64,000 nt of DNA from BACL27 sp947488385 (lineage in GTDB: Bacteria; Actinomycetota; Acidimicrobiia; Acidimicrobiales; Ilumatobacteraceae): contig CAXNMJ010000004.1 in assembly GCA_964203655.1 (NCBI GenBank), forward strand, positions 1 through 64,000. Reading direction: 5' to 3'. Under the pieces are notes generated by a model that saw only the letters and a program-made list of their open reading frames with translations, ran no database searches and was not told the origin of the DNA. Positions 7,449 through 15,620 of this stretch are shown piece after piece; the first letter of the stretch is position 1; the number at the start of each line of letters is the position of its first letter. The position numbers and the translations under genes are program-made.

Positions 7449-8598
7449 GAGGACGCAACAGTGCGCGCGAAATGATGTGTCGCTGAATCTCGCTCGTGCC
7501 GTCCCAGATGCGATCAACGCGTGTGTCGCGCCACATTCGCTCGAGTGGCAGTTCATCCATCAAGCCCATGCCACCAAAAATTTGAATCGCCTCATCGGTT
7601 ACGAACTGACACATTTCGCTGGCGAAAACTTTTGCCATTGCAACTTCTGTATCGCTGAAGTTGCCTTGTGCGTCATTGAAAGCCGCGCGCAATGTCAAGA
7701 GTTCAGCGGCATCGAGTTGCATCTGCATATCAGCCAGTTTGAACGAGACGCCCTGAAACTTGCCGATTTGTTGACCAAACTGTTCGCGTGTTGCTGCCCA
7801 TTCGATTGAGAGTTTCAGTGCGCGTCGTGCACGACCGATACACACGGCTGCTACTTGCAAACGTGTTGCACCAAGCCACTCATTGGCGGCATCAAAACCC
7901 TTGTGCTCTTCGCCGAGAACATTTCGTGCTGGCACTCGACAATTGTCGAAATTGATAATCAAGTTGTGGTAACCGCTATTCGAAACGCAGTTATAGCCCT
8001 TTACGCGTTCACAACCCTTTGTGTCGAAGTCGACCAAAAACCCGGTGATCTTCTTCTTGATGCCTTTTGAGGTTTGCTCTTCACCGCTGGCTGCAAACAA
8101 GATCACATAATCAGCCAGGTCGGCATGCGAGATGAAATGTTTTGTGCCGTTGATTATCCAGTCGTCGCCATCGCGAGTTGCGGTGCATTTCATGCCGCGC
8201 ACATCTGAGCCAGCGTCGGGTTCAGACATCGCCAGACATTCGACACGCTCGCCCTTAATCGTCGGAATCAGATATTGCTCGATCTGCTGATCGCGACACG
8301 CGCGCAAGATATTGCTTGGCCGCGCCACGATGTATTGCAATGCATAAGAAGTCGCACCAAGTTCGCGATCTACAAGAGTCGTATCAAAAGAGTTGAGGCC
8401 ACCTCCACCAAGTTCGCTTGGCATGTTGCATGCATAGATTCCGGCGGCAATTGATCGGTCTTTGATCTGTTGCACAAGTTCGGGCGAGACATCGCCATCT
8501 CGCTCAACTTTTTCTTCGTGGGGTATCAACTCGCGCTCAGTGAACTGACGGGTCGTATCAACGATCATTTCTTGTTCTTGGGTTAGTGCAAAGTCCAT
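7438..8598 (-). CDS. Acyl-CoA dehydrogenase, probable gamma-butyrobetainyl-CoA dehydrogenase
   Basis: A 386-residue FAD acyl-CoA dehydrogenase. Family signatures include MSEPDAGSDV, IINGTKHFIS, TREQFGQQIGKFQ and QIFGGMG. At the position where many relatives have YEGT with the catalytic Glu, this protein has WDGTSEIQR, with Asp. Flanked by the CoA ligase and the betainyl-CoA thioesterase, it fits oxidation of gamma-butyrobetainyl-CoA to crotonobetainyl-CoA, which CaiD would then hydrate. Specificity is inferred from the neighbours. Confidence 0.82.
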   Translation of the reverse strand: MDFALTQEQEMIVDTTRQFTERELIPHEEKVERDGDVSPELVQQIKDRSIAAGIYACNMPSELGGGGLNSFDTTLVDRELGATSYALQYIVARPSNILRACRDQQIEQYLIPTIKGERVECLAMSEPDAGSDVRGMKCTATRDGDDWIINGTKHFISHADLADYVILFAASGEEQTSKGIKKKITGFLVDFDTKGCERVKGYNCVSNSGYHNLIINFDNCRVPARNVLGEEHKGFDAANEWLGATRLQVAAVCIGRARRALKLSIEWAATREQFGQQIGKFQGVSFKLADMQMQLDAAELLTLRAAFNDAQGNFSDTEVAMAKVFASEMCQFVTDEAIQIFGGMGLMDELPLERMWRDTRVDRIWDGTSEIQRHIISRALLRPHGG

Positions 8599-8609
8599 AG
8601 TTCAGTCTC

Positions 8610-9125
8610 TCAGGTTTTGTGCTTAATTTTCATAGTTCGACCAACTTCTGGTGGGGTAGGCAAGTGGCTGTGGCTCTCTTTGATGGCGGCAAGTGCGTTT
8701 GCGACACTTTCTGGGATTGCAGCCGATTTGGCAATTTTCGAGTCAACATGCATCAGCATTTGTTCACAAGTGGCCAAACGCAAACTTGTCTTGGCGTTGA
8801 ACATCTCGTGGTTGAAATGCAATCTCTTGGCATCAAAATCTAAAACCTGCGTTGTGATTCGCAGTTCGTCGTCAAGGGCTGCCTCGCGTTCGTAAACGAT
8901 GTGAGTCTCAACGGTGTAATACGAATTGCCAGCACTTCGATAGTCGTCGTTGATGCCGATGTATTGAAACAACACATCAGAGGCCCAGCCGAATGCTGTG
9001 AGGTAAGCCGCCTCGGTCATGTGGTTGTTGTAGTCCACCCACTCGGCGACAACGCTGCAGTGATACTTATCGAGTGGGGCAGGCACGGTCTCGCCAGCAC
9101 GAAGTGGCTCGACTTTAAGGATCAT
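8610..9125 (-). CDS. cdhB: Betainyl-CoA thioesterase, hotdog fold (CdhB-like)
   Basis: A 171-residue acyl-CoA thioesterase of the 4-hydroxybenzoyl-CoA type. The active-site region is AEWVDYNNHMTEAAYL (Asp-Tyr-Asn-Asn-His), then SYYTVETHIVYE. Next to carnitine dehydrogenase and the cleavage enzyme it corresponds to CdhB of the Pseudomonas cdhCAB set, releasing glycine betaine and CoA from betainyl-CoA. Its ATG overlaps the upstream cdhA stop as ATGA. A second hotdog domain is fused to CdhA, so this operon has two. Confidence 0.82.
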   Translation of the reverse strand: MILKVEPLRAGETVPAPLDKYHCSVVAEWVDYNNHMTEAAYLTAFGWASDVLFQYIGINDDYRSAGNSYYTVETHIVYEREAALDDELRITTQVLDFDAKRLHFNHEMFNAKTSLRLATCEQMLMHVDSKIAKSAAIPESVANALAAIKESHSHLPTPPEVGRTMKIKHKT

Positions 9126-10604
9126 TTTACGCTTTGACCAACGAATCGGCCAACGCCTTCAGGTTTTTGCAGTTTCGCGTGAGCATCAGCGATCGGTTTG
9201 AGGCGTACTAAAAGTTCTTTACCAATTGGTGAAGCTTTCTTCAACTTTGTATCGACATGCAAATAAATATGCTCGGCAGTTGCAACAACTGTGCCGTCAG
9301 TCTTTGACATCACTGAATGCAAGATGAACCTTCTTTTCGTCAAGTGCGATGACTTGTGCCGTTACAACGATTTCGTCGCCGACTTTGCTCTCGTTGATGT
9401 AACGAACGTGGCTTTCAAGCGAGTAAAACGATCGACCGGTTGCCAAATAGTCAGACGAGAAGCCAATTGATCTAAAGAAGACGTCAAGTGCTTCGCTCGA
9501 AAGTTGCATGTATCGACTGTCGTTGGTGTGACCGTTGTAGTCAGCCCAGTCTGCTGAGATCAAACGACGTTGAACTTCTATTGGTTGGTCGATCTTGGTC
9601 GGCGCAGGGGTCGCTCCGCTAAAGAGTTTGTTTTCGTATTTGGCCAACACTTCGCCCGCACCAAAGCCAACTGATTTAAGACCTTGCATTACTGCGACTA
9701 AACAGTCGTCACGAAGTTTTTCAAGTTCGCGAATTGACTTGTCACCGGCTTGCGCATCTGATTGTGAAACAATTTTTTCTAGCAATACGTCATCAAGTTC
9801 TGGCACATCCATGAGCTTTGTCCACGGCCATTTGAGAGTCGGGCCAAATTGCGCCATGAAGTGGCGCATGCCTGCTTCGCCACCAGCAATTCGGTAGACC
9901 AAGAACGTACCCATGAACGACCAGCGAAGACCGGCTCCAAATCGAATTGCATCGTCGATCTCTTCGGCTGTTGCAACGCCATCGTTCACGAGCCATAGCG
10001 CTTCGCGCCAAACAGCTTCGAGTAAACGGTCGGCGACAAAGCCATCAATTTCTTTTTGCAACATCAAAGGACGCATGCCGATTGATTCGTAAACCTCGCG
10101 CGCACGCTCTCGGGTTGCTGCTGATGTCTTTTCGCCACCGCAAATCTCGACAAGTGGCAACAGATAAACAGGATTAAACGGATGACCGACCACCAATCGC
10201 TCGGGGTTGGTCATGTCGCGTTGCAATTGGGTCGGCAAAATACCTGAAGTTGAAGAACCAAACACTGTGTCTGGTCGCGCGGCACGACTGGCGCGAGCAA
10301 AAAGTTCTTGTTTCAGTTCGACGCGTTCAGGTGCGCTCTCTTGAACAAAGTCAACATCTGTCACCGCTTCTTCGGGGGTCTTGACAAATGTAATTGAGCC
10401 TTCTGGGGGTAACGGCGCAAAAGTCAACTTTGCGTAGGCACGACGGGCATTTGCCATGACTTCGCCAATTTTTCTTTCGGCTTGTGGGTCGACATCGTAA
10501 ATCTTTACGTCGATGCCATTAAGAACAAACCGAGCAGCCCAACCTCCGCCGATGACTCCGCCGCCAAGCAGGCCGACCGTGCGCAGCGGTTTGCTCAGTG
10601 TCAC
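9122..10604 (-). CDS. cdhA: L-carnitine dehydrogenase fused to hotdog thioesterase; one frame break
   Basis: Oxidises L-carnitine to 3-dehydrocarnitine with NAD+. The N-terminal Rossmann domain has GLLGGGVIGGGW; the 3-hydroxyacyl-CoA-dehydrogenase-like catalytic segment VGHPFNPVYLLPLVEICGG follows (about 135-155), then a helical domain. From about residue 325 a hotdog domain appears (SADWADYNGHTNDSRYM), as in the fused LcdH/CDH enzymes of rhizobia. One extra base in CTTG (near 9321-9322) breaks the frame in that domain; without it the protein is 493 residues, the normal fused length. The GTG start overlaps the cleavage-enzyme stop as GTGA. The fused domain may hydrolyse carnitinyl-CoA. Confidence 0.88.
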
Positions 10605-11497
10605 GAGTGCTTCGTAAGTTTTAGCTTTTTGCGAACATCTTCTGGCCCGAGCACATTGACGTTCATATTCTCAAGAATCTTGACCGCGCGATCTACGAGG
10701 TCAGCGTTAGAGGCCAACTCGCCACGCGAGAGATAAATATTGTCCTCGAGACCCACGCGCACATTTCCGCCAGCCAACGCCGCCATAGCTACATACGGCA
10801 ACTGCATGCGGCTGATTGAGAACGCCGAAAAAATCGCACCAGCAGGAAGCTGATTTACCATCGCCATAAATGTCGACGGATCATCTGGCGCGCCGTAAGC
10901 GATGCCCATGCATAGCTGAATCATTATCGGGTCGTCGAGCAAGCCCTCGGCGATCAAATCTTTAACCATTACAAGATGGCCGGTATCGAAGACTTCAAGT
11001 TCGGCGCGCACACCAAGTTTCTGCACTTGCTTTGCCATCGCACGCAAAACACTTGGAGTGTTGACCATGATGTAGTCGCCACCCGACGAGAAGTTCATCG
11101 TGCCGCAGTCGAGTGTGCAAATTTCTGGCAGCAGGCGAGCGACATGTGCAAGTCGTTCTGTCGCGCCAACCATGTCGGTGCCAATTTCGTCAAACGGCAG
11201 AACCTTTTCGTCGCCGCCCAACACGAGGTCGCCGCCCATGCCAGCGGTCAGATTCAAAACGACGTCGGTGTTCGATGAACGAATACGGTCAACAACTTCG
11301 GCGTAGAGATCAACGTCTCGCGTGCCCTTACCGGTGCGCGGGTCTCGCACATGAATATGTACTACTGCCGCACCTGCTTTAGCCGCATCAAGCGCCGAGT
11401 CGGCAATTTCTTTAGGAGTTACAGGAACCTTGTCGCTTTTACCTGTCGTATCGCCCGACCCAGTAACCGCACATGTAATAAAGACATCCCAATTCAT
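10601..11497 (-). CDS. cdhC: 3-dehydrocarnitine cleavage enzyme (BKACE/DUF849)
   Basis: A 298-residue beta-keto acid cleavage enzyme. BKACE family members take a beta-keto acid plus acetyl-CoA and yield acetoacetate plus a new CoA ester; in the carnitine context 3-dehydrocarnitine gives betainyl-CoA. Visible hallmarks are the metal-binding HIHVRD (about 46), LNLTAGMGG, FDTGHL (about 168) and RVGLEDNIY (about 253). Start chosen at ATG 11497 (MNWDVFITCAVTG), seven bases after a TAAACT -10 element; the longer frame would overlap the divergent gene. First gene of the operon, followed by cdhA with a 4-base overlap. Confidence 0.88.
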   Translation of the reverse strand: MNWDVFITCAVTGSGDTTGKSDKVPVTPKEIADSALDAAKAGAAVVHIHVRDPRTGKGTRDVDLYAEVVDRIRSSNTDVVLNLTAGMGGDLVLGGDEKVLPFDEIGTDMVGATERLAHVARLLPEICTLDCGTMNFSSGGDYIMVNTPSVLRAMAKQVQKLGVRAELEVFDTGHLVMVKDLIAEGLLDDPIMIQLCMGIAYGAPDDPSTFMAMVNQLPAGAIFSAFSISRMQLPYVAMAALAGGNVRVGLEDNIYLSRGELASNADLVDRAVKILENMNVNVLGPEDVRKKLKLTKHS

Positions 11498-11503
11498 AGC
11501 AAT

Positions 11504-11510
11504 TAGTTTA
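11504..11510. promoter_or_regulatory. Shared bidirectional -10 element, carnitine operon/acetoacetyl-CoA synthetase
   Basis: Only 19 bases (11498-11516) separate the two divergent start codons. On the plus strand TAGTTT (11504-11509) lies seven bases before GTG 11517. On the minus strand TAAACT (11510-11505) lies seven bases before ATG 11497. Both fit TAnnnT and share five base pairs, so one site may drive leaderless transcripts both ways. The -35 regions would lie inside the opposite genes. Confidence 0.55.
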
Positions 11511-11516
11511 TAGAGC

Positions 11517-13472
11517 GTGACGCAACGTGGAGAAATCGTTTGGAGCCCAGATGCGCGCATAGCAAGCGAGTCGCGACTGGCTAGTTTCGCTCGTGGCAAG
11601 AGTTTTGATGAACTTCATCAATGGTCAGTGAAATCGCCCGAAGAATTCTGGAGTTCGATTTGGCAGTTTTGTGGCATGGTCGGCGAGCGTGGCGATCGTG
11701 TCGTCGCCAGAACAGCCAACCCGAGTGACCCTGCAGTTGAGTTCATCTCAACAAGATTCTTTCCAGATGCCAAGCTCAGCATTGTTGAAAACTTTTTGCA
11801 ACGCACTGGCGACGGTGAAGCCCTCGTCGCTATCGACGAAACAGGCAAGCGCCGAACCCGATCGTGGGATGAACTTCGTCAGCGCGTGGCGAATCTCGCG
11901 TCAGCTCTTGAGTCTCTTGGTGTCGAGTCGGGCGACCGAGTTGCCGTATGGCTACCAAACTCGATTGAAGCAATTGAAACGATGTTGGCAGCAGCATCGC
12001 TGGGTGCGATCTTTTCATCGTGCTCGCCAGATTTCGGAGCCCAAGGCGTGCTGGATCGTTTCAGTCAGATTTCGCCAAAAGTTTTAGTAGCAACCGACTC
12101 ATATATATATGGTGGCAAGAAATTTGATTGCCTCGAGCGCCTCAGCACAGTGCGCAGCGGTTTACCTTCTTTGCGCACGACTTTGCTGGTTTCGCCAATC
12201 GAAATTGCAACACAGAACAAAATCACGAGTTACGAGACGTTTTTGGAATCTGGAGCAAGCACCCCAGTTGCGCCACGCAGGTTTGGTTTTGATCATCCTT
12301 GGTATGTGCTTTATTCGTCAGGCACAACGGGTGTGCCTAAATGCATTGTTCATCGCACAGGCGGAGTTCTGTTGCAGCATCTCAAAGAGCACCAACTGCA
12401 TTGCGATATAAAACAAGACGATCGCGTTATGTACTTCACTACGACTGGTTGGATGATGTGGAACTGGCTCGTCTCGGTACTCGCGAGCGGAGCGACTGCA
12501 GTGCTTTACGACGGCTCGCCAAGTTTTCCGACGATGACCAGATTGTTTGACATCGTCGACCAAGAAAAACTCACTCTGCTTGGCACTTCGGCGAAATTTA
12601 TCGACTCGGCGCGTAAGTCAGATATTCAACCGATTGCGACTCACTCACTGAAAACTCTCCGCACGATCTGTTCTACGGGTTCGCCACTTGCTCCAGAGGG
12701 CTTTGGTTGGGTTTACGAAAATGTTTCGTCGTCTGTTCACCTTGCTTCAATATCTGGCGGCACTGACCTTTGTGCATGCTTCGTGGGTGGTGACCCAACA
12801 AGCGCGGTCTTTGCCGGCGAAATTCAACGTGCATGTCTCGGTATGGATACAGATGTCGTTGATGACAACGCGCAATCAATGAAACAAGTTTTTGATACTG
12901 CTGGCGAACTTGTCTGTCGACAACCGTTTCCGTCAGTGCCTCTCGGCTTTTGGGGCGACGGCTCAGAAGGTTTGCCAAATCCGAACTCTCCTGGTCCGAA
13001 GTTTCGCGCCGCATACTTCGATCGATTCGCCGGCATGTGGAGTCACGGCGACTTCGCATCTTGGTCGAAGCACGGCGGCATGACGATTCATGGTCGAAGC
13101 GATACGACGCTCAACCCCGGCGGTGTGCGCATCGGCACGGCCGAGATCTATCGGGTTGTCGAACAACATGCTGACGTGCTCGAAAGTCTTGTCTTCGGGC
13201 AAGAATTCGACAACGACGTGCGGATAATTCTTGCCGTCAAACTCAAAGCCAACGTCGCACTAAACGATTCACTTGTCGCAGACTTAAAGTTGCGCATTCG
13301 CAATGCCTGCACACCGCGACACGTGCCAGCACTCGTGATATCTGTTGTCGACTTACCTCGCACTCGTAGCAACAAACTCGTTGAACTTGCAGTCGCTGAT
13401 GCTGTTAACGGGCGAGTGGTGCGCAATCTCGAAGCAATCGCCAACCCCGAAGCAATCGACTGCCATAGTTGA
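11517..13472 (+). CDS. Acetoacetyl-CoA synthetase
   Basis: A 651-residue AMP-forming ligase making acetoacetyl-CoA from acetoacetate, CoA and ATP. The N-terminus WSPDARIASESRL and HQWSVKSPEEFW is typical of acetoacetyl-CoA synthetases. It is followed by the phosphate loop YSSGTTGVPK (about 263), MYFTTTGWMMWNW, SISGGTDLC, and the C-terminal GRSDTTLNPGGVRIG. GTG at 11517 is placed seven bases after a -10 element. Transcribed away from the carnitine operon through a 19-base spacer, it would salvage the acetoacetate released by the cleavage enzyme; a thiolase could then give two acetyl-CoA. It converges with the PhnD-like gene. Confidence 0.9.
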   Translation: MTQRGEIVWSPDARIASESRLASFARGKSFDELHQWSVKSPEEFWSSIWQFCGMVGERGDRVVARTANPSDPAVEFISTRFFPDAKLSIVENFLQRTGDGEALVAIDETGKRRTRSWDELRQRVANLASALESLGVESGDRVAVWLPNSIEAIETMLAAASLGAIFSSCSPDFGAQGVLDRFSQISPKVLVATDSYIYGGKKFDCLERLSTVRSGLPSLRTTLLVSPIEIATQNKITSYETFLESGASTPVAPRRFGFDHPWYVLYSSGTTGVPKCIVHRTGGVLLQHLKEHQLHCDIKQDDRVMYFTTTGWMMWNWLVSVLASGATAVLYDGSPSFPTMTRLFDIVDQEKLTLLGTSAKFIDSARKSDIQPIATHSLKTLRTICSTGSPLAPEGFGWVYENVSSSVHLASISGGTDLCACFVGGDPTSAVFAGEIQRACLGMDTDVVDDNAQSMKQVFDTAGELVCRQPFPSVPLGFWGDGSEGLPNPNSPGPKFRAAYFDRFAGMWSHGDFASWSKHGGMTIHGRSDTTLNPGGVRIGTAEIYRVVEQHADVLESLVFGQEFDNDVRIILAVKLKANVALNDSLVADLKLRIRNACTPRHVPALVISVVDLPRTRSNKLVELAVADAVNGRVVRNLEAIANPEAIDCHS

Positions 13473-13492
13473 CGCGCTCAAACAATGAGCTG

Positions 13493-14260
13493 CTAGTTAT
13501 TTGGCGTCAAATCTCGCAGCGACAAATAATCCTCAAAGTCCAACGCATCAAAGCCACTGATAAACAAAGCACTAGTTGCATCAGCGTTTTTCGAATCACG
13601 TGTCGAATCAGCGATTGCCTGGCGTAATTCGCCAAGTTGCGTTTCACTAATCGAACGGTTTGCAATTATCGGCAAGCAGGGCACAAGCGGCCCGTTGCAG
13701 ATTACAAAGAGCGACGCAACCATCTCAGGATAAATTCGTTTCAGATGGGCGAGCGTGACGCTGTCGATAGAAGCGATGTCGGCTTCGCCTCGCACAAGCA
13801 TTCGCAAACTTTCAATGTGCGAGCCAGAAACGCGAACCTCTCCTCGCCAAATTTCTTGCGGTCCTTGAATTGCTGCGATCAAACTGATCCACCCTGAAAG
13901 ACTTTCAAGGCCGTTCGCTGCACCCACCGAACCTTGAAAATCAAACGGTGTTCCGTCAACACGCCCCAGCAAAACGCTGCGATAAAAATGGCTGGCAGAC
14001 TCTGGCGTGGTGTGTCGAAACGCGCCAACGACACGCACGCTCTCTCCGAGTTTCGTGATCAACGGCCAACCACAAGTTTGACTAACGCCAAATTCTTCGC
14101 GAGACCAAAGCTCCGACGGATTACCCGACCAAATCAGCGTCTGGGGCAACCAGTCACACCGACTTGCGATTGCCGACCAAAGTTTTTCGTATGCCCAACG
14201 AACATCTTCGAACGGGTAGTAACCCAGTTCAGCGATTGAGTTACTTGAAATCGCCATCAT
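13493..14260 (-). CDS. PhnD-like substrate-binding-fold protein without signal peptide
   Basis: A 255-residue protein resembling the phosphonate-binding PhnD/PF12974 group: LGYYPFEDVRWAYEKLW near the start, TCGWPLITKL, then VRGEADIASIDSVTLAHL and a C-terminal helical part. Secreted homologues have a signal or lipoprotein peptide; this one begins with polar residues and has none, so it is probably cytoplasmic or a stand-alone sensor. No ABC permease or ATPase is adjacent. TAAAGT lies five bases before the double ATG at 14260. Ligand and role unknown; a chance placement between two convergent metabolic genes is possible. Confidence 0.6.
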   Translation of the reverse strand: MMAISSNSIAELGYYPFEDVRWAYEKLWSAIASRCDWLPQTLIWSGNPSELWSREEFGVSQTCGWPLITKLGESVRVVGAFRHTTPESASHFYRSVLLGRVDGTPFDFQGSVGAANGLESLSGWISLIAAIQGPQEIWRGEVRVSGSHIESLRMLVRGEADIASIDSVTLAHLKRIYPEMVASLFVICNGPLVPCLPIIANRSISETQLGELRQAIADSTRDSKNADATSALFISGFDALDFEDYLSLRDLTPNN

Positions 14261-14321
14261 GCATCACTTTAGTCATCATGTGTCGCTCTAGTGTCGCTCA
14301 GTTATTGTCTCGAGCTAACTG

Positions 14322-15602
14322 TTACGGATGAAGCCCGCGCATTCGGTGCGAGTCGGCGATGGTCTTGATGCCGAGCACTGATGCTGCCAAGCGATACGGC
14401 AACTTTTGTTCAACTGAGAACGAATGCAGTCTTGCAAACGCACCTTGCATCAGTGAAATAACTTTTTCATTGACTTCATCTTCGTCCCAACTCAAGTGGG
14501 CAAAGTTTTGACATTGCTCGAGGTAACTGCAAGTAACACCACCAGCGTTGGCATAAACATCAGGCACAACGATGATGCCGCGATCGAGCAGCACTTCGTC
14601 AGCCTTCGGAGTCAACGGACCATTGGCGCCTTCGACAACTAGTTTTGCTTTGATTTGAGACGCGGTGTGTTCATCTACGGCATCACCAAGTGCGCATGGC
14701 ATAACGATGTCGCAGTCAACGGTGAAAATATTTGTCGAACCGTCAAGACCTCTGCCGATTATGTCGCCGGCACCAGTCTCAATGACGCTTTTTGCTCCTT
14801 CACGCATTTTGCTATCGATCAATGCAATATCAAGGCCTTGAGAATTATGAATTGCACCACCCACGTCGGCGACGGCAACGATTTTTGCGCCACGACTTCG
14901 CGCGAGGCGAGCAGCCCACGCGCCAACTTGTCCATAACCCTGAATTGCGATTCGCGCACCCGCGAGTGCGAGACCAATCTCTTTGCCCGCTAGCGCTGCT
15001 GCTTCGACAGCGCCACGGCCAGTTGCCGACTCACGACCGAGTGATCCACCCAATTCAATTGGCTTACCCGTAACAACACCAGGAACGATGTAGCCGACGC
15101 TCGCCGAGTATTGATCAAGTACCCACGCCATTACTTGGGCGTTTGTTCCGACGTCTGGGGCGGGCACATCTTTGTCTGGCCCAAGAAACGGAATCAATTC
15201 AGAAACGTATCGTCGAGTGATTCGTTCAAGCTCTGGTGTCGTCAAAGTTTTCGGGTCGATAGCGATGCCGCCTTTGGCGCCACCGAGCGGCAAGTTCATA
15301 ATCGCCGTCTTCAGCGACATTCCGATTGCTAGAGCGACAACTTCGTCTCGTGTTACTCCGGGGTGATATCGAATTCCGCCTTTTGCCGGACCTCGTGTTG
15401 TGTTGTGATGAACGCGCCAACCAACTAAATGGTCTCGTGTGCCATTGTCGCGCCGAAATGGAATCGAAACTTCAAGCACGCGTCGTGGCGCGATGATCGT
15501 TTCAATCAATCCGTCTTCAAGTCCCAGCCATTCACCTGCTTGACGAACACGAAACTCTGCAGATTCAAGTGCTAGTTCTTTTGGCGCGTGTGGTGAGCTC
15601 AT
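14322..15602 (-). CDS. Glutamate dehydrogenase (Glu/Leu/Phe/Val family)
   Basis: About 426 residues from ATG 15602; an in-frame TTG at 15620 is less likely. Interconverts glutamate and 2-oxoglutarate plus ammonia with NAD(P). Seen are GPAKGGIRYHPGV, PLGGAKGGI with the substrate lysine, the proton-relay-like PAPDVGTN, and the cofactor-binding IQGYGQVGAWAA. CAGAAT stands six bases before the ATG, so a leaderless transcript is likely. It is transcribed in the same direction as the upstream GGDEF-EAL gene and begins 18 bases after its stop. NAD versus NADP preference is not decided here. Confidence 0.88.
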   Translation of the reverse strand: MSSPHAPKELALESAEFRVRQAGEWLGLEDGLIETIIAPRRVLEVSIPFRRDNGTRDHLVGWRVHHNTTRGPAKGGIRYHPGVTRDEVVALAIGMSLKTAIMNLPLGGAKGGIAIDPKTLTTPELERITRRYVSELIPFLGPDKDVPAPDVGTNAQVMAWVLDQYSASVGYIVPGVVTGKPIELGGSLGRESATGRGAVEAAALAGKEIGLALAGARIAIQGYGQVGAWAARLARSRGAKIVAVADVGGAIHNSQGLDIALIDSKMREGAKSVIETGAGDIIGRGLDGSTNIFTVDCDIVMPCALGDAVDEHTASQIKAKLVVEGANGPLTPKADEVLLDRGIIVVPDVYANAGGVTCSYLEQCQNFAHLSWDEDEVNEKVISLMQGAFARLHSFSVEQKLPYRLAASVLGIKTIADSHRMRGLHP

Positions 15603-15620
15603 GTCTCTATTCTGCCCCAA

